A DNA stretch of 51,797 nt from positions 55,661 to 107,457 of the forward strand of contig JAJDVJ010000185.1 in the NCBI GenBank assembly GCA_022826205.1, written 5' to 3'. The position numbers were made by a program, and so were the translations under genes. This stretch comes from Silicimonas sp. GTDB taxonomy: Bacteria; Pseudomonadota; Alphaproteobacteria; Rhodobacterales; Rhodobacteraceae. The notes beneath the pieces were generated by a model, which saw nothing but the letters and a program-made list of their open reading frames with translations, made no database searches and was not told where the DNA came from. Shown here piece by piece: positions 17,456 through 26,675 of this stretch; the stretch's first letter is position 1; each line of letters begins with the position of its first letter.

Positions 17456-17498
17456 TATGTGGCAGTTGCTGATGCAACCGGCAAGGATGGCTTGTGCC

Positions 17499-18611
17499 AT
17501 GAACATGCTGCCGAGCGTTCCGACCGAACTGGAGGAACTGCGCGACGACCCTGTCTTGCGCAGCGGCGGAACGTATCGCATCGCGCTGCTGATTCCCCTC
17601 TGCGGCGCAGCAGGCCTTTGGGCGCCTTCCTGCATTTCGAGTGCGCAGGTTGCAGTGGAGGAGTTGAATCGATCCACCGGCATCACCGGGCGCAAGGTGC
17701 AGCTCATCATGATCGATGCGGCCATGGAGGCGAGCATATCTATTGAGGAAACTGTCAACGACCTGATCGAGACGGATTCCATCGATGCGATCGTCGGCAT
17801 GCATATCAGCGCCGTACGTCAACGCCTCAGCAAGGTGGTTCGCCAACGGATCCCCTACATCTACACGCCGCTCTATGAAGGCGGCGAACGTACGGACGGA
17901 TTGTTCGCGATCGGGGAGATACCGGATGAGCAGCTCGGACCTTCACTGGAGTGCATCCAATCGGAATATCGGCCGCGTAGCTGGGCGCTGATTGGAAACG
18001 ATTACGTGTGGCCGAGGACGTCGCACAACTACGCAAAGTCAAGGTTGCGCGAGATGGCCGTGAGCCTGGCATATGAAAGGTACCTGCCCTTCGGGCCGAA
18101 CGGTATGCCCCGAATAGTCGAGGAAATTGCAAGGTCCGGCGCGGAAGCGGTGCTGATTTCGCTCGTCGGGCAGGACGCGGTCGCCTTCAACCGGGCATTC
18201 GGCCAGGCGAGACTGCACGACCGCATGGTGCGCTTGTCCTGCGCGATCGAGGAGAACGGGCTTCTTGGGAGCGGGGCGCAAAACAGCCAGCGCATGTTCG
18301 TCGCATCCTCCTATTTCGGAGCCCTGTCCACGGAGGCGAATGCAGCTTTCAAGGAGCAGTACTATAGGGTTCACGGCGAACAGGCGCCCATGCTGAACGC
18401 ACTAGGCCAGTCAACTTATGAAGGCGTGCACTTTCTTGCCGGGCTGATGCGCGATCATGCAAGCATTTGGCGAGAGCACAGCGTCTCCGATGGCCCTCCG
18501 GTGATTCACAGGAGCGGGCGCAGGTGCTTCGTATCGGACGAAACTGAACGTGCACCGATCTACTTGGCGCGGGCGGACGGCTTGCAATTTGAAGTCATAA
18601 AACGTCTTTAG
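17499..18611 (+). CDS. Cytoplasmic AmiC-like / amide-urea binding sensor protein
   Basis: A 370-residue periplasmic-binding-protein fold (Peripla_BP_5/6) lacking any signal peptide. It resembles AmiC of Pseudomonas and the urea/short amide binding proteins: YRIALLIPLCGAAG at the first strand, IYTPLYEGGE, WALIGNDYVWPR, and the AEAVLISLVGQDAVAFNRAF strand-helix unit. AmiC is a cytoplasmic amide sensor that controls an aliphatic amidase operon, so a similar ligand-sensing role fits here. The ATG at 17499 has AAGGA about ten bases upstream and is preferred over the first in-frame ATG at 17430, which lies in the operator region. It probably works with the MarR regulator or by another route, since no AmiR antiterminator gene is present. 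Confidence 0.75.
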   Translation: MNMLPSVPTELEELRDDPVLRSGGTYRIALLIPLCGAAGLWAPSCISSAQVAVEELNRSTGITGRKVQLIMIDAAMEASISIEETVNDLIETDSIDAIVGMHISAVRQRLSKVVRQRIPYIYTPLYEGGERTDGLFAIGEIPDEQLGPSLECIQSEYRPRSWALIGNDYVWPRTSHNYAKSRLREMAVSLAYERYLPFGPNGMPRIVEEIARSGAEAVLISLVGQDAVAFNRAFGQARLHDRMVRLSCAIEENGLLGSGAQNSQRMFVASSYFGALSTEANAAFKEQYYRVHGEQAPMLNALGQSTYEGVHFLAGLMRDHASIWREHSVSDGPPVIHRSGRRCFVSDETERAPIYLARADGLQFEVIKRL

Positions 18612-18632
18612 AACAACATCTTGAGGAATATA

Positions 18633-18668
18633 AGTTTCCAATTCAAGATATTACTTGAATTGGAAACT
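18633..18668. promoter_or_regulatory. Perfect 15-bp inverted repeat before the flotillin gene
   Basis: AGTTTCCAATTCAAG (18633-18647), a 6-base spacer ATATTA, and its exact reverse complement at 18654-18668. It is AT-rich and has no following T-run, so it looks more like a large operator than a terminator. Its right arm runs into the 15-mer shared with the MarR promoter. Confidence 0.6.
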
Positions 18669-18746
18669 AAATTCCCCTACCCTGAACCGACATGAAGATC
18701 TCAAGCGCCTGCGCCTGACGGTCTTCGGAAGGGAAGGAGTTTTGCC

Positions 18747-20354
18747 TTGGGCTGGGTCATCCTGCTGCTTCTGCTTGCGACCGTCGCGCTTGTCACGATC
18801 TGGTTCCTCCAACGCTACTATGCAAAGGCCAGTCTGGACACCGCCCTTGTCAGGACCGGATTTGGCGGTTCCCGAGTCGTGACCGAAGGCGGGTGTCTGT
18901 CCCTGCCGATCCTGCACCGGGTTCAAAGAGTGTCCATGGGTGCGCTAACGCACCGTGTCAGTCGTGACGGTCAAGAGGCGGTGCTGACGCGCGACCAGAT
19001 TCGCGCCGACATCGAGTTCGAATTCGAACTTCGCGTTGCTCCGACGCAACAAGGAATCTCGACCGCTGCGCAGACGCTCGGCACTCGAATTGCCCGGGGT
19101 GGGGTATCACTCAACGACATTCTGACGGGCCCAATGGTTGACGCCATCCAGCGAGCGGCGGCAGGTCGGACGCTGGAAGACATCCATCTGGACCGTTCCG
19201 CGTTTTCGGATGACGTCGCAGAGACTGTCGAGTCACAGGCGTCCAAGCTCGGGCTGACGCTTGTTTCGGCGTCATTGGTCGGAGTTGATCAAAGCGATCT
19301 CGGCCAATGGAACGAGAACAACGCATTCAATGCACAGGGCATGCGGCGTCTCGCCGCGCTTGTTGCGGACCAGCGCAGGGAGCGCGTGCGCATCGAGACC
19401 GAAGCGGAAGTTGCCGTTCGCGAAAGCCGGCTGGCTCAACATCGAAGGCAGCTCGAACTGCAGCGCGAGGAACGGGAGGCAGAGATCGCGCAGCAGGAAC
19501 ACCTGGCCAAGCTCGAAGCGGATGCAAAGTCGCGGGAGGACCAGGCGCGCGACGGCGCGGAACTGGCCAGCGAAACCACCCGGATCGAAAATGAAAGACG
19601 CGCGAAGGCCGCACAGGTCGAAAGCGACGAGGCGCTGCGGAAGGCGGAGATGGCCGCCATTCTGGCGCTCGAGGAAGATAAGATCGCAAACGAGATCCAG
19701 ATTGCCAGAAGACGCACGGAAGAAGCCGAGGCCCGTGTCGCTGAAGAAGAAGCACGCGCAAAGGTCATTCTCGCCGCAGAAAGCGTCCAGGCGCAGAAGG
19801 ATCGTGCGATAGCTGAACGCGAAAGCGAGATCGCGCACCTGAACCAGGAAAGGGATCTTGATCTCGAAGGTGCCCGAGTGAAACGCGATGTTGAAACGCT
19901 CCTCGAAAGGGCCCGGGCCGACGCCACCGTGAAAGCAAGGGAAGGCGAAGCCGAACGTGCGCGCATGGAAGCGGAAGCGGCGGGCCGCGTTGCGTTGAAC
20001 AAGGCGGAAAACACCCTTGGGGACGCCATGATCAAAATGCGCCTGGAAGAGCGCAAGCTCGACCGGTTGCCTGAGATCCTGACGCAGATGATGAAGCCGG
20101 TCGAGAGGATCGAGTCCATCAGGATCAACCAGATTTCCGGCGCCGGCGGCCAGGACGGCGGCGGAGGCGTGGACGGGGCGTTCGGCGCCGCCATGGACCA
20201 GATCCTCGGCATGGCCGTGCGTCTTCCCGCCATGAAACAGATGGGCGAGGAAATCGGGCTCGACTTCGATTCCAACCTGGCCGGTCGCACCGCCGACTAC
20301 GCCAACCGCATCAAGGACAAGTCGGAGAGCGGCAAGGGAAAGTCCAAGCCGTGA
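18747..20354 (+). CDS. Flotillin / SPFH domain protein (YqiK-like)
   Basis: A 535-residue protein with an N-terminal membrane segment (residues 2-22), an SPFH (band 7) domain at about 25-185, then a very long charged coiled coil (about 200-400) of Ala, Glu and Arg repeats, and a Gly-rich C-terminal tail. This is the layout of bacterial flotillins, which oligomerise at the inner membrane and organise membrane microdomains. The TTG start at 18747 is supported by GGAAGGAG seven bases upstream. It overlaps the next gene slightly (20351-20354) and so leads an operon of amide-type transport and amidase genes, an unusual setting that suggests a scaffold for that machinery. Confidence 0.88.
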   Translation: MGWVILLLLLATVALVTIWFLQRYYAKASLDTALVRTGFGGSRVVTEGGCLSLPILHRVQRVSMGALTHRVSRDGQEAVLTRDQIRADIEFEFELRVAPTQQGISTAAQTLGTRIARGGVSLNDILTGPMVDAIQRAAAGRTLEDIHLDRSAFSDDVAETVESQASKLGLTLVSASLVGVDQSDLGQWNENNAFNAQGMRRLAALVADQRRERVRIETEAEVAVRESRLAQHRRQLELQREEREAEIAQQEHLAKLEADAKSREDQARDGAELASETTRIENERRAKAAQVESDEALRKAEMAAILALEEDKIANEIQIARRRTEEAEARVAEEEARAKVILAAESVQAQKDRAIAERESEIAHLNQERDLDLEGARVKRDVETLLERARADATVKAREGEAERARMEAEAAGRVALNKAENTLGDAMIKMRLEERKLDRLPEILTQMMKPVERIESIRINQISGAGGQDGGGGVDGAFGAAMDQILGMAVRLPAMKQMGEEIGLDFDSNLAGRTADYANRIKDKSESGKGKSKP

Positions 20355-20392
20355 AGCAATCCAATTCTGACGACATTATGGAGGAAACGCAC

Positions 20393-21613
20393 ATGTCACT
20401 GAATCGTCGAACGTTCCTGAGCAGCGCGGCGGCGGTCGCCAGCGCATCCATGCTGCCCCGTGCGGCCATGGCGGCCGACAGCATCAAGCTTGGCTCGATA
20501 CTGGACACATCCGGCATTTTCGATGCCTACGGCACGCCGATGGACATGGCCATGCGCCTTGCAGTGAACGAGATCAACACGGCCGGTGGCCTGCTTGGCA
20601 TGCAGGTCGAGGTCGTCGCCTACGACACCCAGTCCGACATGGCGCTCTATTCGCAGTACGGGCAGCAGCTGACCCGGCAGGACGAGGTAGATGTCGTGCA
20701 TGGCGGCATCCTTTCGGCTTCGCGCGAAGCGATCCGCCAGACCATGCGCAAGACCCGGACGCTCTACTTCTACAACGTCCTCTACGAAGGCGGCGTCTGC
20801 GACAGGAACATCTTCATCAACGGCGTCACGCCCGCCCAGCAGGTCGAGGCCCTTGTGCCTTATGCGATGGGAAAGTCCGGCAAGTCGGTCTACATCCTTG
20901 CTGCCGACTACAACTACGGGCAAATCACGGCGCGCTGGATCCAGAAGTTCGTTGCCGACAACGGCGGCGAGACCGTCGGCGTTGACTTCTTCCCCCTTGA
21001 TGTGAGCGACTTCGGGTCGACCATTGCCAAAATCCAGACGGTCGGCCCCGACTTGGTCATCGCACCGCTCGTTGGCGGTGCGCACCTGTCCTTTTTCCGT
21101 CAATGGGCGGCAGCCGGCATGAAGGACCGCATCCCGCTGGCTTCGACCACCATGGGCGTCGGCAACGAGCACAAGGTGCTGACGCCGGAGGAGGGCAACG
21201 GCATCATGGTCGCATACAATTACAGCCAGGAACTCGACACGCCTGCAAACAACGCATTCAAGGAACGTTGGTCCGCGTCGTACGGCGACAGCAGCCTGAT
21301 CCACGAGATCGCCGTGTCGAACTACCAAGGTGTCATGACCTGGGCGGAGGCCGTGCGCCAGGCAGGTTCGCTGGATCGAGAAGCCGTGATCGCTGCACTT
21401 GAAACCGGCCTTTCCATTGGCGGTCCCGCGGGCACGGTGACGGTCGACCCGAAGACGCACCACGCCGTTCTCGACGTCCACATCATGGAGATAGAGGATC
21501 AGGGCATGCGCGTGATCGAAACCCTGCCGCAGCGTCAGCCGATCGACACGCAGGCGGTCTGTGACCTGCAGGCCAATCCGGACGACAACACGCAGTACGA
21601 AATCCAGATCTGA
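20393..21613 (+). CDS. Tat-exported amide/urea-type ABC transporter binding protein
   Basis: A 406-residue binding protein. The N-terminus MSLNRRTFLSSAAAVASASMLPRAAMAA is a Tat signal with the twin arginines followed by TFL and an AxA cleavage site. The mature part is Peripla_BP_5-like (urea/amide/branched-chain group): KLGSILDTSGIFDAYG, NEINTAGGLLG, FYNVLYEGGVCDRN, and ADYNYGQ matching the substrate-cleft regions of UrtA/FmdD-type proteins. GGAGGAA lies upstream of the ATG at 20393; the upstream start at 20351 overlaps the flotillin stop. With the two permeases and two ATPases downstream it forms a complete importer. Substrate is unknown; an amide is inferred from the fused amidase. Confidence 0.88.
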   Translation: MSLNRRTFLSSAAAVASASMLPRAAMAADSIKLGSILDTSGIFDAYGTPMDMAMRLAVNEINTAGGLLGMQVEVVAYDTQSDMALYSQYGQQLTRQDEVDVVHGGILSASREAIRQTMRKTRTLYFYNVLYEGGVCDRNIFINGVTPAQQVEALVPYAMGKSGKSVYILAADYNYGQITARWIQKFVADNGGETVGVDFFPLDVSDFGSTIAKIQTVGPDLVIAPLVGGAHLSFFRQWAAAGMKDRIPLASTTMGVGNEHKVLTPEEGNGIMVAYNYSQELDTPANNAFKERWSASYGDSSLIHEIAVSNYQGVMTWAEAVRQAGSLDREAVIAALETGLSIGGPAGTVTVDPKTHHAVLDVHIMEIEDQGMRVIETLPQRQPIDTQAVCDLQANPDDNTQYEIQI

Positions 21614-21692
21614 TCGCGTCCGAGGACCTAGCCGGGGCGGCAGTCGCCGCCCCGCGAGAAGTGACGCTCCCTTTCGACGGATCCCTGTGCCA

Positions 21693-22559
21693 ATGGACCT
21701 GTACGTCGTCGTCCTTGTCGAAATGCTCTACGGGGTCGCCTCGCTGATCCTAATAAGCGCCGGGCTGGCCATCGTTTTCGGCATGATCAAGGTGATCAAC
21801 CTCGCCCATGGGGAGTTCATGATGATGGGCGGTTACGCGACGATCACGGCAGTCAATCTCGGCGTGAACGTCTTCGTTGCAATGCTGTTGATCGCACCGG
21901 TTGTCGTCGGCCTGATCGGTCTTGTCGTTGAACGGCTCGTGATCCGCCATCTCTACGGGCGCCTGATTGACACGATGCTGGCGACCTGGGGCCTGAGCCT
22001 GTTCTTCATAGGGCTCGCCACGATGGTTTTCGGGAACACGACCACCGGCATTTCAACACCGATCCCTGGATTCGCCATCGGAGACTACCAGGTCAACGGC
22101 TACAACTTCTTCATCATTGTTGTCTCGGCATTGCTGCTTGTCGCGATGCTTGCAGTGCTGAAAGGCACGCGCGCCGGTTTAGTCGCCCGCGGCACGATGC
22201 AAAGACCGGACATGGCGGCGGCATTGGGCTACAGCCCTGACCGGGTCTACATGGCGACGTTTTTTTGCGGCTCGGCGTTGTCCGGACTGGCCGGCGCAAT
22301 CCTTGCACCCTTGGTCGGGCTCGTTCCGACATCGGGCGGCGCGTACATTGCCAAGGCGTTCATCACCGTCATTGCCGGCGGTCCCTCACTTGTCGCCGGG
22401 CTGTTTGCGAGCGCCGGCTTCTTCGGCGCGGTGAACCAGATCTTCACGTTTGCCATCTCGCCGGTCATCGGCGAAGTCGCACTGCTTGTCGCAGCAGTCG
22501 TCCTGCTCAGGATCCTGCCGCAAGGCGTCACCGGCACGTTCTTCAAGGGCAGGCTCTGA
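21693..22559 (+). CDS. ABC transporter permease, LivH/UrtB type
   Basis: A 288-residue membrane protein with about eight hydrophobic segments. The opening YGVASLILISAGLAIVFGM and the INLAHGEFMMMGGY segment are the hallmark of LivH-type permeases of branched-chain amino acid, urea and amide importers. The end retains the ALSGLAGAILAP segment and a PQG motif close to the C-terminus. The ATG at 21693 follows an 80-base gap after the binding protein. The stop overlaps the next start (TGATG), so the two permeases are made together. They form the channel in the inner membrane. Confidence 0.9.
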   Translation: MDLYVVVLVEMLYGVASLILISAGLAIVFGMIKVINLAHGEFMMMGGYATITAVNLGVNVFVAMLLIAPVVVGLIGLVVERLVIRHLYGRLIDTMLATWGLSLFFIGLATMVFGNTTTGISTPIPGFAIGDYQVNGYNFFIIVVSALLLVAMLAVLKGTRAGLVARGTMQRPDMAAALGYSPDRVYMATFFCGSALSGLAGAILAPLVGLVPTSGGAYIAKAFITVIAGGPSLVAGLFASAGFFGAVNQIFTFAISPVIGEVALLVAAVVLLRILPQGVTGTFFKGRL

Positions 22560-23596
22560 TGCCCGGCGACCTGAAAAGGGAAGCCATCGCGATTGCCGTC
22601 GTCACGGGTGCCCTGATCCTGGTGCTGCCCTTGATCATCGGCACCTACACGCTCACCGTCCTGGCAGTTTATGGCATGCTGGGCCTGAGTCTCGGCTTGA
22701 TCTGGGGCTTCGGAGGCATTCTCTGCTTTGGTCAGGCGGCGTTCTTCGGACTTGGCGCATATGCCTACGCGATTTCCGCGATCAACATTGGCGAAAGCAC
22801 CATTCCGATGCTTCTAGCTGTACTGGTTCCGGCGGTCTTCGCCGTGCTCCTGGGCGCGATGATGTTCTACGGGCGCCTCAACGACGTGTACCTGGGCGTC
22901 ATCACCCTGGTTGTCACCCTGATCCTGTTCAAGGTCATCAATTCGACCGCCGGCCCGCAATACATGATCGGCAACGCCCGCCTTGGCGGATTCAACGGCA
23001 TTCCCGGCTTCCAGACATTGAACGTTCCAGGCAAGCCGGACGCCTACATCTGGGGGGACAGCTACTTCTATGTCTGCGCCGTCTTGCTGGGCTTCGTCTA
23101 CCTGCTCGTAACGGTCCTTCTCCGGTCAAGCTTCGGACGCATCGCCGTGGGCATTCGCGAGAACGAGGTCCGCATGTCACTCATGGGCTACGACGTGCGG
23201 GCGCGCAAGACCGTGATGTTCGCCATCGGTGCCGCCATTGCAGGGCTGGCCGGCGGGCTGTTCGCAAACTGGGCCGAGATCGTCACGCCAAACCTGTTTT
23301 CCCTGAGCCAGTCGGCTGAGATAATCATCTGGTGCATCGTGGGCGGGCTTGGGACCCGCCTTGGACCGGTTCTTGGCGCCGCAGGGCTCGCCTACCTCAA
23401 GTTCCTGCTTGGACAGCAAGCCCTCGTCGACAACGCCCTCGTCACGGGCCTGATCCTGGTGCTCTTCGTGCTCCTCCTGCCGAAGGGCGTCGTGCCGGCC
23501 CTGTCGGGGCTTTGGAGAGTCAGCGTCGGGCGAAGGCCGCCCGGACGCATTCGCCGGCGGCGGCGATCGCGGCACCGGGAGCGTCTGCATGGCTGA
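22559..23596 (+). CDS. ABC transporter permease, LivM/UrtC type
   Basis: A 345-residue membrane protein. The LSLGLIWGFGGILCFGQAAFFGLGAY segment near residue 45 is the LivM/UrtC hallmark, and the EAA-like cytoplasmic loop reads RIAVGIRENEVRMSLMGYDV, which docks the ATPases. The C-terminus is rich in Arg (GRRPPGRIRRRRRS), longer and more basic than usual. It overlaps the LivH-type gene by one base and the ATPase gene by eight. The longer frame from 22265 only shadows the upstream permease gene. It is the second half of the transmembrane channel. Confidence 0.9.
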   Translation: MPGDLKREAIAIAVVTGALILVLPLIIGTYTLTVLAVYGMLGLSLGLIWGFGGILCFGQAAFFGLGAYAYAISAINIGESTIPMLLAVLVPAVFAVLLGAMMFYGRLNDVYLGVITLVVTLILFKVINSTAGPQYMIGNARLGGFNGIPGFQTLNVPGKPDAYIWGDSYFYVCAVLLGFVYLLVTVLLRSSFGRIAVGIRENEVRMSLMGYDVRARKTVMFAIGAAIAGLAGGLFANWAEIVTPNLFSLSQSAEIIIWCIVGGLGTRLGPVLGAAGLAYLKFLLGQQALVDNALVTGLILVLFVLLLPKGVVPALSGLWRVSVGRRPPGRIRRRRRSRHRERLHG

Positions 23597-24305
23597 GGTC
23601 GCTCTTGAAACCCAGGGACTCACCATGCGCTTTGGCGGCGTCGTCGCGGCGAACAGGGTGGACTTCAAGCTTCGTGCCCGCGAGCTTCGATGCCTGATCG
23701 GCCCGAACGGTGCCGGAAAGTCCACCTTCTTCAAGTGCATCACCGGCCTGCAGTCCCCGACCGAAGGCGAAGTGTACATGCGTGGCGTCGAGACCACCGG
23801 CTGGATGCCGCATCAGATCGCCTCGCTTGGTGTCGGGATGAAGACCCAGACACCCAATGTCATGGACTCCCTCAGCGTTCATGAGAACATCTGGCTTGCC
23901 GCGCGGCGGTTTCATGACTCTCGGGAGGCCGATCACAAGACTCAGGAGATCATCGACCTCCTGGCCCTGGGGGCCATTGCGAGGGACGATCTGGGTCGGC
24001 TGGCACACGGCGAGAGGCAACGCGTGGAGCTCGGGCTGGTTGCCGTTGGCGATCCCTGGCTCATCTTGCTCGATGAGCCTGCCGCCGGCCTGGGCGCCGA
24101 AGAAGTCGAGCGGATGACGGCAATCATCCATGTACTGAACAGGCAGGCCGCGCTCGTCATTGTCGAGCACGACATGCAGTTCATTCGTTCGATCGCGCAG
24201 ACCGTGACGGTCTTTCATCAGGGCAAGGTGCTGATCGAGGATCACGTGGACCGTGTCATGTCCGATCCCGTGGTACGCAACGTCTATCTCGGAAAGAAGT
24301 CCTGA
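23589..24305 (+). CDS. ABC transporter ATP-binding protein, UrtD/LivG type
   Basis: A 238-residue ATPase with Walker A GPNGAGKST near residue 38, Walker B LILLDEPAAGL and the switch histidine VEHDM. The signature motif is degenerate, LAHGERQ in place of LSGGQ, as in the UrtD branch (LSHG). The KTQTPNVMDSLSVHENI region is the Q-loop. It starts inside the end of the LivM gene and stops one base before the ATPase-amidase gene. It should form a heterodimer with the ATPase half of that fused protein to power uptake. Confidence 0.9.
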   Translation: MAEVALETQGLTMRFGGVVAANRVDFKLRARELRCLIGPNGAGKSTFFKCITGLQSPTEGEVYMRGVETTGWMPHQIASLGVGMKTQTPNVMDSLSVHENIWLAARRFHDSREADHKTQEIIDLLALGAIARDDLGRLAHGERQRVELGLVAVGDPWLILLDEPAAGLGAEEVERMTAIIHVLNRQAALVIVEHDMQFIRSIAQTVTVFHQGKVLIEDHVDRVMSDPVVRNVYLGKKS

Positions 24306-24306
24306 G

Positions 24307-26661
24307 ATGAACGAGGGCGCTGCATACGTGCTGGAAGTCATGGGGCTCTCAGGTGGATATGGCAGGGTGCCGATCCTGCATGGCATCGACTTTTCCGTCG
24401 CCGAAAGCGAGGTGGTCGGCATTCTTGGCCATAACGGCATGGGCAAGTCCACGCTTCTCAAGACCATCATGGGCTTTCTGCCTGCCGGATCCGGGACGAT
24501 CAGGTTTCGCTCCGAAGACGTCACCCGGATTTCGCCCCACGAACGCGCCGGGCTTGGCGTTGGATATGTTCCCCAAGGAAGGGGCATATTCCCTCAGCTG
24601 ACGGTTCGCGACAATCTGCGCTTTGCCTGGCATGAGTATGCCGGCGCTTCCGAGAGCGATGTCCTGGACGCCACCCTGTCGGACTTTCCGCGCCTTCGCG
24701 CCCTGTCTGACCGGCATGGTGCAGCGTTGTCTGGTGGTGAACAGCAATTGCTGGCCTTGGCGAGATGCCTGATGGGCGATCCGGACTTTCTTCTTCTGGA
24801 CGAACCGACGGAAGGCATTCAGCCCTCGATCATCGACGAGATCGGGGAGACGCTTCTCCGCCTTCGTGAAGGCCGGGGGCTTTCCATCCTGCTGGTCGAG
24901 CAGAATCTCGACTTCATCTCCGAACTGTCGGATCGGGTCCTTGTCATTGAACGGGGCAGGATCGCCGGCGAGCTGCAAAAATCCGAACTCTCGAACCATG
25001 CCAAGGTCGATCAGTACCTGGGATTCGGAACCGCCCGTTCGGCCCGAGGGCAAGGGAGTCCGCACCAAGCGTCGCCCGAGCCACGAAAGCGATCCGAACC
25101 CCCGGTCGCACCTCCGAGCCAGCCTACAATCCAAAATCTGGTGACCAACATGACCATAAAACGCCCGACACTTTCGCAGATGCGCGACATGGCCAGCCGG
25201 TTCGGCATGAACCTTACGGATGAGGAGCTGCATGAATACTCCGAAATCATGGAACCCTACATCCAGGCCTATGACCGGCTGGACGCAACGCCGGACAACC
25301 TGCCGCCCGTGCGCTATCCCCGGTCGCCGGGCCGATTCCCGGATCCCTCGGAAAACCCGCTCAACGCCTGGTATGTCAAGACCGAGATCAGTGGCGCGCC
25401 GGACGGTCCGTTGCGTGGCAGGCGGGTTGCGCTCAAGGACACGATCTGCTTGGCCGGCGTGCCGATGATGAACGGATCGTCGGTGATGGAAGGCTACGCG
25501 CCCGAAATCGACGCGACCATCGTCACCCGAATGCTTGACGCCGGCGCAATCATCGCCGGCAAGGCACATTGCGAGAGTTTCTGCCTCTCGGGCGGATCGC
25601 ATACCAACTCCAAGGGCCCGATCCACAATCCCTGGAAACACGGATTCATGGCGGGTGGCTCGTCCGGAGGATCGGCGGCACTGGTTGCCGCCGGGGAGGT
25701 CGACATGGCAATCGCCGGTGATCAGGGAGGTTCGATCCGCATCCCCTCCTCGAATTGCGGCGTTTACGGCATGAAGCCCACGCACGGGCTCGTTCCGTAC
25801 ACCGGCGTCATGCCGATCGAGCGGACGATAGACCATGTCGGACCGGTGACGAACACCGTGGCGGATAACGCCCTGCTCCTCGAAGTCCTGGCCGGTGAGG
25901 ATGGCCTTGATCCGCGCCAGAGCTGTCCGCGAACGTTTCACTACACCGAGGCCTTGGGGCACGGGGCGCAAGGTCTCCGAATAGCGATTCTCAAGGAGGG
26001 GTTCCATCGGGCCGAGAGCGAAGCAGACGTCGACCAAAAGGTGCTCGCCGCCGCTGAACGCTTCCGCGAACTCGGCGCGCACGTCGAAGAAGTCTCGATT
26101 CCGGAGCACAATCTCGCGGTTGACTGCTGGACCGCAATCGCGGTTGAGGGGTTGCAGGATCACATGATGCACGGAAACTCCGGCGGCACGAACTACAGGG
26201 GTCTTTTCCTGCCCTCCATGATGGATCACATGGCACAGTGGCGGAACAGGGCCGATGAACTGACACATTCGCTCAAGGTCTGCATGTTTCTCGGCGAGTT
26301 CTTCCAGGAGCAGTACCGCGGCCGCTTTTATGGCAAGGCGCAAAACCTGATGCGCAAGGTCAACCAGACCTACTCGGGCGTGCTTGCGCAGCACGACCTT
26401 CTGTTGATGCCGACCGTGCCGATGAAGCCGCAGCAAGTCCCGCCTGCGGACTGCTCCATCAGCCTCTATGTTCAGCGCGCGTTCGAAATGATCGGCAACA
26501 CCGCACCGTTCAACGGCGGCTTGCCCGCCATCAACGTGCCGTGCGGCCTGAGCGAAGGCCTGCCCATAGGCATGATGCTTGTCGGCGAGAGATTCGGAGA
26601 AATGAAGCTCTACCAGGCCGCGCATGCCTTCGAGCAATCCGGCGACTGGCGGACGATGTAG
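24307..26661 (+). CDS. ABC ATPase (LivF/UrtE type) fused to amidase-signature hydrolase
   Basis: One uninterrupted 784-residue frame holds two enzymes. Residues 1-240 are a LivF/UrtE-like ATPase: Walker A GHNGMGKST (41-49), LSGGEQQ (141-147), Walker B FLLLDEPTEG (161-170). Residues 241-281 are a Pro/Ser/Arg-rich linker. From Met282 an amidase-signature domain follows, with Lys377, cis-Ser452 in GGSSGG and nucleophile Ser476 in DQGGSIR, the spacing seen in fatty acid amide hydrolase. The amidase should hydrolyse an amide to acid plus ammonia. The ATG at 25150 could serve as an internal start (weak GGTG upstream), giving a free amidase too. I see no frameshift or stop between the two domains, so the fusion appears genuine. 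A sequencing error removing a stop codon remains possible. Confidence 0.87.
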   Translation: MNEGAAYVLEVMGLSGGYGRVPILHGIDFSVAESEVVGILGHNGMGKSTLLKTIMGFLPAGSGTIRFRSEDVTRISPHERAGLGVGYVPQGRGIFPQLTVRDNLRFAWHEYAGASESDVLDATLSDFPRLRALSDRHGAALSGGEQQLLALARCLMGDPDFLLLDEPTEGIQPSIIDEIGETLLRLREGRGLSILLVEQNLDFISELSDRVLVIERGRIAGELQKSELSNHAKVDQYLGFGTARSARGQGSPHQASPEPRKRSEPPVAPPSQPTIQNLVTNMTIKRPTLSQMRDMASRFGMNLTDEELHEYSEIMEPYIQAYDRLDATPDNLPPVRYPRSPGRFPDPSENPLNAWYVKTEISGAPDGPLRGRRVALKDTICLAGVPMMNGSSVMEGYAPEIDATIVTRMLDAGAIIAGKAHCESFCLSGGSHTNSKGPIHNPWKHGFMAGGSSGGSAALVAAGEVDMAIAGDQGGSIRIPSSNCGVYGMKPTHGLVPYTGVMPIERTIDHVGPVTNTVADNALLLEVLAGEDGLDPRQSCPRTFHYTEALGHGAQGLRIAILKEGFHRAESEADVDQKVLAAAERFRELGAHVEEVSIPEHNLAVDCWTAIAVEGLQDHMMHGNSGGTNYRGLFLPSMMDHMAQWRNRADELTHSLKVCMFLGEFFQEQYRGRFYGKAQNLMRKVNQTYSGVLAQHDLLLMPTVPMKPQQVPPADCSISLYVQRAFEMIGNTAPFNGGLPAINVPCGLSEGLPIGMMLVGERFGEMKLYQAAHAFEQSGDWRTM

Positions 26662-26675
26662 GACAGGGGATCATC

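Noticed and set aside
17430-17498. Earlier ATG at 17430 as start of the AmiC-like gene
   Set aside because: It would place the operator-like block inside the coding sequence and has no ribosome binding site; the ATG at 17499 has AAGGA upstream.
24349-26637. 762-residue open frame antisense to the ATPase-amidase gene
   Set aside because: It is the third-position shadow of a GC-rich gene; composition is rich in Arg, His and Gly with no motifs, while the plus strand encodes complete catalytic signatures.
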